Assembly: GCA_905116865.2 (NCBI GenBank)
Contig: CAJHNH020002075.1
Location: 62,001 to 126,000 of the forward strand
Length of the DNA: 64,000 nt
DNA from: Candidula unifasciata
Lineage: Eukaryota > Mollusca > Gastropoda > Stylommatophora > Geomitridae
Reading direction: 5' to 3'
Positions within the stretch are counted from its first letter, which is position 1. The number at the start of each line of letters is the position of its first letter. Both the position numbers and the translations under genes were made by a program. The notes under the pieces are model-generated. The model worked only from the letters and a program-made list of their open reading frames with translations, made no database searches and was not told where the DNA came from. Below are positions 11,529-23,049 of this stretch, piece by piece.

Positions 11529-12869
11529 GAAATCGATGGCCAAGCAGTAGATGGGTTATTCAGGGACAACACATGTAGACAATAAGGACACAACGCAAAT
11601 AGAGTTACCTTATGTCGAGAAAAACAACCAGGACGACTAACCCAGTGAACAAATGACCGATGGAGTCGGATATGTCGGCCGAAAGGCGCAAATATAGCAG
11701 CTATGCAGTAAACAGGATTAACGCGATACCCACCCCCCGCCTCACACGCCAAAGGACCCAGTTCAACAAATATACATACTTTCCTACATACATACAGTGT
11801 TCGCCCTTCCTTCAGATTTGACATTGGCTTCCACGTCGACCCAGCCTAACTATTTCAGGCCCAAGCAACTCAGTGTGTGTCGATTGAGAAGTTCTGGTTT
11901 GCCAAAACAACAGTCTGCGTCGACCGTGTGTCCTACACACATTGCTTCGCATACTGTTCCGTACTATTTTTTAGTGTTTGAAGCTAAGTTTAGAACATCA
12001 GGGAAGGTTACTCTAATGTTTTCGTTTTTGAATGACCATGAATACCAATGTTCTAGGCACAAATGCAGGACATTAAACTATTCCTAGGTTGACGGCAAAA
12101 ATATGTAGATAGTTGTTGACCAGTCTGAGCCCTGGTAAAATGGTTCTGCCCCTCTGCATCTCAACCCAGCCTAAAATAGGAATCAGGAAATGTCCAGGGA
12201 AGTAAAGTTTAATGTTACCTAAGTTATCTGTTGATACGAGATCACAACAACTGGGTCCAACAATCCATAAGGGTACAACTAAGATAATGATAATAAATCA
12301 GGCAAACAGTAATGGGGTTTATCTTAATGACATCCGCTCCAAGATGTGGAAACACACACGTATTAGGGCAGTAATGCAGATAAAGATGGGGGAATTGACA
12401 GAGATAATACAATGTGAATACAAAAGACAAGTGGGGCTTTCATTGCACTAGGACATTTATGCAGGTCAAAATCAATTTAAACTTAATAATTTAAAGAATT
12501 TATTTCTAATTTCAAACCAGTATTATTGTATGGAGCGAAAACATGAAGAACCACAAAGGCGATGACCAATAAACAACAAACAAAACATTTATTAATTGGC
12601 GCCCCAGAAAAGTCGAATGTTGTTGTTATTCTGACAATGAGAGATCAGTTAATCTAACAGACGAGAACGAACAGTATGCACACACACAGGGCCAGGTTTA
12701 CAAGACCAATGGACACGCTCAAATTTTCGTTCAGGAAAAAGACCAATGTCCAGACTAAACGAACAGCAAACATTTCTTTATCTGGAGCTTACAGGCGGTG
12801 AACGCCAATCGGGCCCAAGAGTCGCATGTTAAATAGTCCTGTCACAGAGTGTAACAGCTGAAATTGCAC
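11529..12869. other. Non-coding block B remainder
   Basis: The part near 11650-11720 is highly similar to block C 61610-61680 (GTCGGCCGAAAGGCGCAAA). A fragment of SINE family 2 body lies at 12160-12210. I recognise nothing coding. Confidence 0.5.
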
Positions 12870-13690
12870 GAGTGTAAGATTGCGCCTCACAAAAGGTGTA
12901 TGTGTGAATGTGTTGTTAGGCTACAGATCGGGGGTGAGAACTACTTACATGCCTGACTACTAGACCTGCACCTGACAAAAGTTGTCTGTATATATGAGTG
13001 TGTGATTAGACTACAGATTGGTGAGAACTACTTCGTGTACATATGAGTGTGTGATTAGACTACAGATGGGTGAGAACTACTTACACGCTTGACTAGACCT
13101 ACACCTGACAAAAATTGTATGTTCATATGGGCCTAAGGTTTTTTTAATATGCAGAAGCAAGAGCTGTTAACCCTTTAGTTCGATACTATGGATATCGCAA
13201 ACCTTTGTAATGGTTAGACTACAGATAGGTGAAAACTACTAACATGCGTGAATGTAGGCTTGCACATCGCAAAGGTTGTATGTATGAGTGTGTGGTTAGA
13301 CTACACATAGGTGAAAACTACTAACATGCGTGAATGTAGGCTTGCATCTCGCAAAGGTTGTATGTATGAGTGTGTGGTTAGACTACACATAGGTGAAAAC
13401 TACTAACATGCGTGACTGTAGGCTTGCATCTCGCAAAGGTTGTATGTATGAGTGTGTGGTTAGACTACAGACAGGTGAAGACTACTTACATGCGTAACTG
13501 TTGGCTTGCACCTCGCAAAGGTTGAATGTATGAGGGTGTGGTTAGACTACACATAGGTGAAAACTACTTACATGCGTGACTGTAGGCTTGCATCTCGCAA
13601 AGGTTGTATGTATGAGTGTGTGGTTAGACTACAGATAGGTGAAAACTACTTACATGTATGACTGTAGACTTGCACCTCACAAAAGTGCAG
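12870..13690. repeat. ~82-bp tandem array spanning an exon end and splice donor, block B
   Basis: About nine units with spacing 82-83 bp, for example GCAAAGG at 13269, 13351, 13433, 13515 and 13598. On the minus strand each unit repeats the last FTP exon codons (GAGGTGCAAGCCTACAGTCA) followed by GTAAGTAG. Units near 13230, 13318 and 13400 have GTTAGT instead. A 13155-13205 interruption matches the 3' part of the SINE at 41608-41828. Confidence 0.9.
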
Positions 13691-13875
13691 TGAGCGTTCA
13701 GTCAAATTTCTTGAAAGCACATAATTCCTGATTGTCAAACGTTTTACGGCAACTAAGGATGTCAGAGGAATATAAAAAATGTCTACAGCTGTTCTTGGAC
13801 CGATATACCATTCAACAAGAACATAATTTGCATCAAAGGTTTCCAATTTGAACCCTTTCAAGCGTGGCCAACTAT
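13654..13875 (-). CDS. FTP domain 2, C-terminal half exon (block B copy)
   Basis: A 222-bp exon with acceptor TTTCCTCAG and donor GTAAGT, phase 1 at both ends (73 full codons). It begins DSWPRLKGFKLETF and ends RSLHFCEVQVYSHT, the normal FTP C-terminal strand (LCEVEV-like). The five exons from 25126 to 13654 sum to 906 bases in one frame. The last ~30 bases and the donor are the rightmost unit of the ~82-bp tandem array at 12870-13690, so several copies of the same splice donor follow. The next exon was not identified. A paralogous exon lies at 62591-62811. Confidence 0.83.
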
Positions 13876-14110
13876 CTGAGGAAAACAAAAAGTTTCGACG
13901 TCTTGAAGCTTGTCACAAACGCTAGTATTAATATCATAGGGCATTTGATTAAGAAAAAAGAAGAATTACCCAGTCGTACAGGCAAGCAGGAATATAGGGC
14001 TCAACACTTTGATTCCCCCTCACCCTATCACCCCTCCCCCCACCATGAACATTTGCAGGAGTCTAAGTGGCCCTCTAACCATGTATACAGTTATCTTCTA
14101 AACATTTGAT

Positions 14111-15640
14111 TAGATATTTTCTAATATTTCAAATATTGAATCCTTTTTATTTTCCATTCAGCTCTTTAAAACAATTGATATTATTAACATCGCGCACTTG
14201 TAAAAAGCAGATGCCCTGAGCAACCCCCCCCCCCCCTTTTTTTTTTCCCCCACAGCCACCTAGAAAAAGATAATTAGGCTAAAAAAAAACCACCTCTTTT
14301 ATTGGTTGTCGGCGCCTATGGAGTCATACAAAGTGGTGCATAAAACGTTGGTTTCAGCCAGGCACGAACCTAGGGCATGGCATGTAATGCAGATGCCATG
14401 GGCGCCACTTGAAGGGAGAGCTGTGACAATGAACTCAACTTTTCAAATAGTGGCAGCATCTCACCTAAAGGGATCACACTGAGTTTCATTTTGCTGAAGC
14501 AAACTAGACGGGCGCCACGTTTTTCTTCTTCCCCATTTTGTTCAGCTTTTTAGTCACAGTTCACTGGGTTAATTTCTTTTTTTTTTTTAACTATAAATAT
14601 TCACCCCTGATTAGCACTGATGACAGTAATTAGAGAAAAAAAAAAAAAAAAAAAGCTTTCGTGATCTGGCCAAACAAAGTCATAATTTCTGTAACATTAC
14701 CTAGTATATTTTTTTAATGTGCGTATATTTATTGTTATACATGTTTTTGCTCTACATTATACTATCGGCTTATGTACATTTAAAAACAAAAAGAAAAAGA
14801 AAGAAGATCGTGAAATAAATGTACATAAAGAGGAAACGTGGAGATAAAGGACGAAAGAAATGAAAAATGTAGACATCCAAGTTCATGATTCCTTTATTTG
14901 AAATGCCTTGCTCAAGTGGTCTGACAGGCTCTATGGAAACTCCTACTCCTGCTAATTTTTTGTTCAACTCTAGAGTTGAATGGCGTAGGTAAAAACACTG
15001 ACATGACAATAATAGGAAAGGAAGACAACGAGGAAAGACAACGAGAAGTGGCAATATTGTTAAATATACTGACCCAATACATCTGACGAGACTGAAAGCG
15101 AACATAGTAAATCTAATGGGTTTATCAGAATCTGGAGTTGCTTTACTAGAAGTAGTTCAACAGCATGCCAGTGGACTTCTCAACTTTAACAAGTATACAG
15201 GAAAAAGCAAATCTTTTCATAAAAGAAATGTAAAAGTTTGGTTCAAGGTGTTCTCAAAACAATGAAGGGCCTTTCCTACTAACAAACAACCGTTCAAGAA
15301 CAAAACTTGGTTTTAGTCAACACGGAAATGCTCGTGGTAATAAAGCAACAACCGTGATTGGCTTATCCTTTATAAAAAGCAGACTGCTTTTTACATCTGT
15401 TGTCTTTTATATTCTAAATGAAATCATCCATCCTCTCTAGAGCAAGAATGTGAATTCAGCAGTGGAAAACACATGCAAGTGTTCACGAAAATGCCAAGAA
15501 CCACCGGATTTTCTTTGTCCAATGACGCCTTCACGTGTGAAACTGTTTGCCTGATGGCATCATTTATAATCAATAATAGTGCAACTGTAATTGTAATCTT
15601 CTGTCAATAAAGTGTCATGACTTGTTAATTACAGATTTGC
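14111..15640. other. Intron of the EGF-FTP gene, unrecognised content
   Basis: Contains homopolymer runs (C at 14225-14236, A at 14636-14654). A stop-to-stop plus-strand frame of 87 codons at 15002-15265 (including NIVKYTDPIHLTRLKANIV) belongs to no family I know. Nothing else was recognised. Confidence 0.5.
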
Positions 15641-15659
15641 TCATCTGCTAATTTGATTT

Positions 15660-15925
15660 GATAGATGATGATGATGATGACGATGACGAAGATAATTTAT
15701 TACTAGGATGTTTATTTTTCGGCCTGCATCTAACCGTCCGTTTCGGAAATCCCAGAGGGGAAGCTGTGTTAAACTATGATGAAGAGCAAGGTTAGGTTTT
15801 ACTGATGCAAATTTCCAATTTCTGGACCTGGAGTCAATAAGTTCCGTCGCACAACTACTGACTGAGTCCTTGGTGCACACTTTGAGCTTCGTATTTCATG
15901 AGGAATAATTTTTGGGTGGCACCCT
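15660..15925 (-). repeat. Interspersed repeat R1 (copy 1) with adjacent (GAT)n
   Basis: 15785-15925 is nearly the same as 25290-25432 (CTGGAGTCAATAAGTTCCGT, CATGAGGAATAATTTTTGGG). A GAT-rich tract at 15664-15690 adjoins it. The family is unknown; a LINE 3' end is possible because a reverse transcriptase fragment adjoins it. Confidence 0.6.
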
Positions 15926-15929
15926 TGTC

Positions 15930-16530
15930 TCATCTTTTACAATCTAACAATGTACGTTTTACTTCATGATTTTCAAGAACACCCCGAGGTATTTCCCTGC
16001 TTACTCTATCAAAAACCAGCTCTTCATCTATGAAAGCTAAAATAAACTCTTTTGATGATTGCACTAAATTGTCATTTTACAGATTTGCCGTATGGCAAAT
16101 ATCGCATCAGTGCATCCCTTTCGCTTTTTAAATTCGAACTGGTGGGGGCTTAGTGATGGCTCTACAGTTTGTCTTATTCGTTGTTCTCGAATTCTTGCAA
16201 ACATTTTACCCACCCTATTTAGAAGTGAGATACCTCTGTATATGCCCCATTCTTTTTTCTTCCTTTACTTCTTCCACATTGGTACTATGATGGCTTTTTG
16301 TCAATCTAAACATTTCTCTGCTCCCATGCCTTCTTGGAGATGTGAACTAAACTTGGACACTCATCAATTCCTTCCGCTGTTATCCCAACATTTGTGTGGA
16401 CTACCGGCACCATTTTTTGAATACCGGTGGCTTCTTTGTTTTTTTTTATGGCAAAAAGAGCCACGACATTAACAAAGTTCACAAACTGTTTTGCGACAAT
16501 AACCATATTAATGAATGATGTTTTCTATCA
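15930..16530 (-). mobile_element. Decayed LINE reverse transcriptase fragment
   Basis: The minus strand reads, with stops and shifts, TEGIDECPSLVHISKKAW, YRGISLLNRVGKMFARI, LSPHQFEFKKRKGCTDAIFA. These match motifs 1-2 of non-LTR reverse transcriptases (NYRGISLL..., HQFGFRKG...). It is inserted in the intron between the two FTP2 exons. Confidence 0.78.
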
Positions 16531-16576
16531 TCAAAATGATGACAAAAACCGCACCAATAACAAATATATTTCTCAC

Positions 16577-16783
16577 CATCGTTGTTGTAAATGATGACCC
16601 TGTGTAGCACGTATGACGAGCTAAATGTCACTGTCCACCAGTCTCCGTAAAAGCGACCATAGGTGTGAATGCAATAATAGTAGTCAGTAGTTGTGCTTCC
16701 GTCTACAGCATGCGAGGCATAGCCGCCGTTAGAATAATATGGGATTATAAGCGTCGCCTCCTGTTTTAGGGCAACATTTCGAC
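16577..16783 (-). CDS. FTP (fucolectin-like) domain 2, N-terminal half exon
   Basis: A 207-bp exon with acceptor CCTACAG and donor GTGAGA, phase 1 at both ends (68 full codons). The motifs are diagnostic of FTP lectins: RNVALKQEAT near the start, then SHAVDGSTTTDYYYCIHT, DWWTVTF and VLHRVIIYNND. Known FTP domains bind fucose with His and Arg residues and a Ca ion. The His in CIHT and the WW pair are in place, but ligand residues in the partner exon were not mapped. It joins in frame to 13875, completing Asp across the splice. A broken LINE reverse transcriptase piece lies just downstream in the intron. Confidence 0.86.
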
Positions 16784-16839
16784 CTGTAGGAGAACAGTGA
16801 ACTAAACCTGAGACAGGGAACTTTCATTTAAACACACAG

Positions 16840-17085
16840 AAACACCCGCGATCGAAACCCACTGTTGGCTGCGTGGATTTTTATCATGGTATGGGGCGTC
16901 GCAGGTCGACCCAGCCTAAAATGGTTACCAGGATGGGCTGTCCTGGGAAAGTAAAGACAGCGGCGTCATGCTGACCACATTACCCACCGAGTGCGGTCTG
17001 TAAAAAAAAAATAGCGCTCTTTCCATGTGCCCGATACGCCTAAAGGCGTGGAAACGGGTCTTTACTTTTTTACTTTTTACACTCT
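16840..17085 (+). mobile_element. tRNA-derived SINE, family 2 (copy 2)
   Basis: A head-first match to the 29220-29473 SINE: GCGATCGAAACCCACTG (B-box-like), GGTCGACCCAGCCTAAAATG and ATGCTGACCACATTACCCAC. It ends in TTTACTTTTTTACTTTTT. Confidence 0.78.
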
Positions 17086-18180
17086 AACACACACACATAC
17101 ACACACACGCGCGTGCGCGTGTACACACACACACACATGCACAATACTTACTTCCTCTTTTTCTTTTTCCTCTTCTTCTTCAACGTTAGTTCGAGTGACA
17201 TAAATGTGTTGTGCCTGTTTACAGCATATCTGTACAATATGGCTTCATAGGCCAACGCATCCGACTTCTTAGGGCGTTGGTTTCTGTTGCGGGGGGGGGG
17301 GGGGGGAGAAATAACATTTTACAGCCCCACTAGAGTTGTGATGACTTGGCCACCACTGATCTTCAGATGCTGTCCTTAGAGGACACGTTGAGGACAGCTG
17401 CATCTAGATTCAAGAGAATGTAGGGGCAGAACATGGGCATACCGCGCCCTCCAGAAAGGCTTCCATAAGAGCAGAGCTTACATGGCACTCTATCATTGAG
17501 CTCACTTACGGAATCGTCACATTCTGCTTATGACTGCTGAACCTCGTCGCATCCACTATTTACTGTCTGTAGTCATTAGGGATCCGCAGACGAAAGACTT
17601 CAATTAACCTCACAAAATGGGCATCTCTCTTCCTCAGCATGTTAGACATCTGTTTGCCAATCGATGACCTCTTTCACGTGGATGCGCTGGGACACTTTGG
17701 CATTTGTGGGAAGCATGCACTAGGCACGGCTTCCCCGTATAGTCATTTCACTCAGGCGAGAGTGGCCAGTTGGCCCTTTCGTGAAATAAAGTAGGACTGA
17801 GGTGGGAGACATGGAAACTTTTGCTGATAAGACGAATTACGATTAAAGTGCTCAGTGATGGGAATTAAACAGGTGAGCACCTACAGTCAAACGTTTCACC
17901 TGAAGTCAGAGTATATCGGAAAGGGGGTGAGAGTGGATTGAAAGTGTGAAAGGGCAGCTTTACAAGGACAACAGACTGGAGAGACTGCAGATGAGAATGA
18001 GAAGATAGCTGCTGAATAAAATTTAAACAAAATAGACAACTGAAATATTCAGCCACATTAAACGATTAAAAGACGTTACAATGTGTGCCGGGGAAGAACA
18101 AAGGCAAGAGAGCAAGAGGTAGAAAGTGATACAAGCGAAAGAACACCACAAAAAGGATAAATAGAAGTCTGAAAAAAAGA
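17086..18180. other. Intron sequence without recognised gene
   Basis: Holds short (CA)n and poly-G tracts. 17330-17790 has a frayed coding look (fragments such as DDLFHVDALGHF) but stops in all frames and no motif I can name. Confidence 0.45.
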
Positions 18181-18182
18181 AA

Positions 18183-18225
18183 AAGAAAGAGAGACAGAGA
18201 CAGACAGACAGATAGACAGACAGAC

Positions 18226-18300
<75 letters not shown>
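18183..18300. repeat. (GA)n/(GACA)n microsatellite
   Basis: A GACA-rich stretch followed by about 35 GA units. Confidence 0.95.
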
Positions 18301-18304
<4 letters not shown>

Positions 18305-18511
18305 ACTTAGAGAGAGTTAGAGATTTATAATAACCAAATACATTGTGGAGACAGCAACTAATTGACGCATTCATGACAAGCAAATGACTAGATGGAAGTA
18401 TAAGCCTTCGCTAGAACTCAAGAACATCAGTAATACAGTAGATGTCCAGATGTTTTAGCTTGAAAACCTTTTCTGAAATGGTTGTATATCAAACCTGAGG
18501 CTTGAAAACTC

Positions 18512-19166
18512 AACTCATACACTAGAATTTACGAAACAAAATGTTTTTTTTTTTTTTTGCAGTACCGACGGGATAACCCAGCTACACATAAACAAAGGGA
18601 CTTTCCTTAATGAAAACGGGACATTCCTAATGAAATCGCGACTTTCCTAATAAAAACAGGACTATGGTCACTCTAACTATTTCGTATCAGGGAGATTATT
18701 TCTTCTATTAAGTAAGTTGTACCCCACCAGGACATCACACAGAGCGATTAACATCCGGTGACAGAAAGTGCCACCATGTGGATGCGGATCTTCCGTCGAG
18801 AAGTCCCTGAAAACCCCGTTCAGCTCTTAGGTTATAGTAACTCATACACTAGAATTTACGAAACAAAATGTTTTTTTTTTTTTTTTTTTTGCAGTACCGA
18901 CGGGATAACCCAGCTACACATAAACAAAGGGACTTTCCTTAATGAAAACGGGACATTCCTAATGAAATCGCGACTTTCCTAATAAAAACAGGACTATGGT
19001 CACTCTAACTATTTCGTTTCAGGGAGATTATTTCTTCTATTAAGTAAGTTGTACCCCACCAGGACATCACACAGAGCGATTAACATCCGGTGACAGAAAG
19101 TGCCACCATGTGGATGCGGATCTTCCGTCGAGAAGTCCCTGAAAACCCCGTTCAGCTCTTAGGTTA
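18512..19166. repeat. Recent tandem duplication of ~327 bp
   Basis: 18512-18838 and 18839-19166 are nearly identical. They differ mainly in poly-T length (15 versus 20) and one substitution (CGTATCAG/CGTTTCAG). The unit includes a piece related to block B near 10205-10310. Confidence 0.93.
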
Positions 19167-19357
19167 TATAAGGGCCACCGGCAACCGGTAGGTTATATTA
19201 GGGCAACCGGCAACAGCATGGGTAGGGATTCAAAATAACGAACGATTTCGTCCCACAAGGCGACGACGAATTGTAGGCATGGTTAGTTCTTCTGGCCAGG
19301 TGGAAAACTCAAAGTATTTTGGAAGTTGTGAGAAAAGGAAACATAAACATTGTTTAC

Positions 19358-19537
19358 CTCCACTGACAAAAATGGAACACACATGCGCAGCCACTGGTCC
19401 TTCGACGGTAATTTGGTTCCCATCTGCGTAACTGCTGCACAATATATCCATCGTGTTGTTATCTACGGCCACTGCACTGTGCACTGGGCACAGGTTTTCA
19501 GAGCCATTCAATGTAACTTCCAGTCGCTCTAAATCAT
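19358..19537 (-). CDS. FTP domain 1, C-terminal half exon
   Basis: A 180-bp exon with acceptor TTGACAG, donor GTAAAC, phase 1 at both ends. It encodes DLERLEVTLNGSENLC and ends TVEGPVAAHVCSIFVSG, the position where FTP domains end in a ...LTLCEVEVYG-like strand. Splicing from 23304 gives ...RLTEI-D-DLERL..., and splicing to 16783 gives ...FVSG-G-RNVALKQ.... The second FTP domain therefore starts directly after the first. The intron before it holds the hAT-like element. Confidence 0.75.
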
Positions 19538-20570
19538 CTGTCAACGGAAAACAGACATAATCGTGATTAAAACTCAGTGACACGATTCTGTTTGGGAAAA
19601 TCGTCTCAATCGGTATTAATATTCTGTTGCGCTAAGGTGCGGTTAAAACAACATGAAATGTGTCTAACGTGCTGAAGATGAATGTAACTATTTGTGTGGT
19701 GATCGAAGTCAAGGACCAGTGAGCTGCTCATTGTTATCTGCAGAGGGTGCATCCCATGACAAGTAAAAGCTCAATATACGGAAGCGAGATAAGGCAGTCA
19801 TATGCAGAACGTGACGATTCCTTGAGTGAGCCCAGGACCAGAGCGTTATGTGTTAGCACTGTATTTATGCAAGCCTTCTTGGAATGCCCATGATCTGCCC
19901 CAGCCTTCACCTAAGGACCGACCAGTTGACACTTGGTTGCATTGGGCGGGTTCACCCGGAGCAACACCTGAAGATACAGGAAAACAGAGAGCGCTATCCA
20001 AATAAGGCCAAGCCGTGTCCCACGAACATATCCGGCAAGTTAACCTGTACACAAATGCTCGATGAAGACGGATGTGTCTGCTGAAAAGTACAAACGGTCA
20101 CAACGCAATTTCGTCACTCCGACGGGCGAAAAGCAGAAGAAGAAGACACCATTCACTAGAAAAACGGAAAGGTGCCAGCAGCGACTATATGGTAATTATT
20201 GAAGATGTGGGCGAGTGGCTGATCGAGTGGTTACAACGTAGGGCTCTCATGCAGGAGACCTAGTTTCGACCCCTGGTGAGGTGATGGAGTTTTTCTTTTG
20301 CTGGCAAAGTTAAAACTTCCTAAGCTGCACAGTCTGTGGCGACAGCAGTAGTCATTAAAACCTCCTAAGCTGCAGAGTCCGTGGCGACAGCACTAGTCAG
20401 GCGGCCCTAAATCGTCAGGTTTAAGGCCGTCTGTCTACACCGCCCAAAAATGTTATGAACCTGACAACAGTGGTAGATTTTAAGTTGTGTACAAAGTCAT
20501 GCGTCCACATCCGGGAATGTATTAGATATATGTTCCCGCCTAGGTCTTCAAACCTGGTCAGTATTAAAAA
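19538..20570. other. Intron sequence with a SINE-like segment
   Basis: Around 20205-20275 the plus strand shows a tRNA-like head: GAGTGGCTGATCGAGTGG (A-box-like), then AGTTTCGACCCCTGG (B-box-like) 50 bp on. The body probably runs to about 20480. 19650-19740 resembles block C 61050-61135. No gene was seen. Confidence 0.5.
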
Positions 20571-20639
20571 TAGGGCTGTACCGAATAGTGATTTTCACTA
20601 TTCGACCGAATACGAATAGCTGGACCAACGAATAGTGAA

Positions 20640-20745
20640 TCATCATCATCATGTGCTTTGCTGGCTGGCATGGGCGATTATGCCTCGCCACAATCTGCGA
20701 TCTCCTGCAGCACGTATTAGTTCGTGTGCTGACACACTTGCATGA
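20640..20745 (-). mobile_element. Very short RTE-like LINE 3' end with (ATG)n tail
   Basis: CATCATCATCAT followed by GCTTTGCTGGCTGGCATGGG and CGATCTCCTGCAGCACGTA match the 3' ends at 757-900 and 28590-28690. Confidence 0.8.
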
Positions 20746-20923
20746 AAAACCTTCGTTCCATGTTGTCAGCATTAGGCCAGCTTTTTGTCTCACTGAAGGT
20801 ATTTCCAGCTGTACTAAACAGGAAAATACGACAAATACAGAGAGTCAAAATGAAAACCCATAGGCGAAACATCAAAAACAAAACTAACGCCGACGAAGAA
20901 AACAATGCCGTCCTTACAAGTCG

Positions 20924-20925
<2 letters not shown>

Positions 20926-20957
<32 letters not shown>
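20926..20957. repeat. Poly-C run
   Basis: A ~32-base C homopolymer inside the hAT-like element; it generates a spurious poly-Pro/poly-Gly frame. Confidence 0.95.
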
Positions 20958-20958
<1 letters not shown>

Positions 20959-23049
20959 CCGGGCGGCCAACGCCAGAAGATCAAACAACAAAGACAATGA
21001 AGAAACCGAACGTCGATCAAAACATTCAGCCGCCGCCGTTTCCAAGAGACGACGAAAGAACAGATACGACACCTATAAATGATGACTGTCACGATACGAT
21101 CTCAGTGGTTCCAGAAGTTAGTACTTGTAATAAGTTCTTCTGGTTCTAAAGAGGGAGGATTATATTTACTCTGCCCTTTACCCTAATATTACTTTAAACC
21201 AAATTGATTTAAATGTTACCAGTCCTTCTCCCAGACAAAGCCACTGCGCTTTGTTTAAAATTACCTAACACTACGTAATACAGCCCGCTGGTTCAGAATA
21301 GGGATGTGAGGTTGGATTCTCACGCTAGTGTCAGAATGTTATCTCCTGACCAGACTGTAGAGACTGAGCGGGGCCCTTTTGAACAGGTAAATTGAGTGGA
21401 CGCTAGACATTGTGGAGCCGGGAGGTCGAAGTTTAACACGTCAGTGTAATTCTGAAAAGAACAGGTGTTTGGCAATTAGGAATGTTTTATCTTGGTCAAG
21501 GTCGTACTGTAGGCCGTTCACTGTGAATGACAGGTCACTGGTTAGCCAATTTGATCTGAGAAGTACTCCGGAGGCGGAGCTTAAGTCATCGTCTTGAGGG
21601 TTGGGTAGAACTAAGTAAAGGGAGGTGTTTAATTTGGACAATAGATTGATACTTATACTTCGAGCCTGTGGAATTCCCGTCATTAATCGCAGCCTGCCGG
21701 CAAACAAACACAGATCGACGTGAAGGTAATTTTACGGTCGCATTCTGTTTTGGCGATTGATGGAAAAGTTCCCAGCGCCCATGTGACGATCAGTCCATGA
21801 AGTAGCCTACATTGTGTTAGACTCGGCCAGCTGGGAACGAGGTGGAGAACGAGGTGGAGAACGATGTGGAGAACGAGGTGGGGATGAAGTGGAGAATAAG
21901 CTGAAACAGGCAGACAACAGGCAAGGAAGAGTTGGACAAGCTTGACAGTTCCTCACGGCTGTCAGAGGCTTATAAGTTGAGTTAACCCCTTTATGTTAAC
22001 CTATTATCATCATTATCATACCACTCTAAACCCCGAGCTGTTTGTCTCGCTGAAGCTTATCACGTTAACCAGTCACTGTTTGTGTAAATCAACAAACTGG
22101 TAATTTCATTGTAGTAAATAAAGCTGTATGTCAAGTTTTAAACTACATAGTTTGTTAAATTCCAAATGTCTGTTCTTACATGTTTAATTAAACTGTTAGG
22201 ATAGAATAACATTTGGTGGGAGCTCAATTAATAATATAATAATTCTTTAATTATTCATAAAAACACCGGGAGAAGGTAGATGACGGAGGAATCACTTGCC
22301 CTGTCTAATAATTCATTAAGTATGATAGACATCTAAAATTCCTTGCCTTCTCTTGTGGGTACCAAGTGCAGCTAATGTTAAAGTACTTAACGAGCCAATA
22401 TGGCTGTTTTCTTGGATATCCAGGACTTTGTCTGAGAGCAACATAGCTCAGATTTTAGTTCGGTTAATCTGGTGGAGGGAATGTGTTGAGAGGAACATCC
22501 CTATTCAACAACATAAACATTTAAACCACGCGTCACGTCACAATGACGAACTCCTGTTACTTCAAAGAATCAACGAAGAGGACACTCCACTCAAAGAAAT
22601 CAAGCCGACAAAACTACTCGTAACACATGCAAGATGGAAATAAAGGGGCACTTGGTACGCTCGTAGGTGGTGCACAAAGATAACGCTTCACAGTATAAAC
22701 CAAGGTGGGAAGTCTTGATGTTTTTTTTCCACCAGTCCAGAAACGGTTGTGAGGTAACCACTATTCGTATTCGGCCCGTCCGCAACTATTCGGCCGAATA
22801 CCGAATAGTTATTGGGTCCACTATTCGGCCCCGAAGCGAATACGAAGCGAATATTCGGTACAGCCCTTATTAAAAAGCCGACAAGACATGGATTTCATCA
22901 TCATCATCATCATCATCCTTATCAACGCCATCATCAGAATAATTATCATCATCGCATCGTCCATCATTATCGATTATTGTCTTTTCAAGTGCCTTTATAT
23001 GTACATCTGAGTCGGACATTTTTTCTTTCTTTCAAAAATGACCTTAGCT

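Larger units (their letters stand above)
6081..14110. repeat. Block B of the A/B/C long paralogous repeat
   Basis: It aligns with block C (54480-63060) from the CAGTCATCTTCTGA segment at 6100/54508 to the FTP exon region at 13650-13930/62590-62870. It differs by insertions: an RNase H LINE at 10866-11517 here; LINE/SINE pieces and a 60-bp array in C. Confidence 0.75.
20571..22868. mobile_element. hAT-like DNA element, non-autonomous, 8-bp target duplication
   Basis: Ends with inverted repeats (AGGGCTGTACCGAATA at the left, complement of TATTCGGTACAGCCCT at the right). It is flanked by ATTAAAAA at 20563-20570 and 22869-22876. Subterminal regions are rich in inverted CGAATA motifs. 8-bp duplications and GGGCTG ends suit hAT elements (established knowledge). 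No transposase was recognised in the 2298 bp; the interior carries a truncated RTE end (20640-20745) and a poly-C run. It sits in the intron between the FTP1 exons. Confidence 0.8.

Noticed and set aside
11650..11700. Hammerhead-ribozyme-like core (CGATGA...CGAAA)
   Set aside because: The conserved CUGAUGA reads CCGATGA and the stem II pairing next to GAAA does not form properly; not enough for a call.
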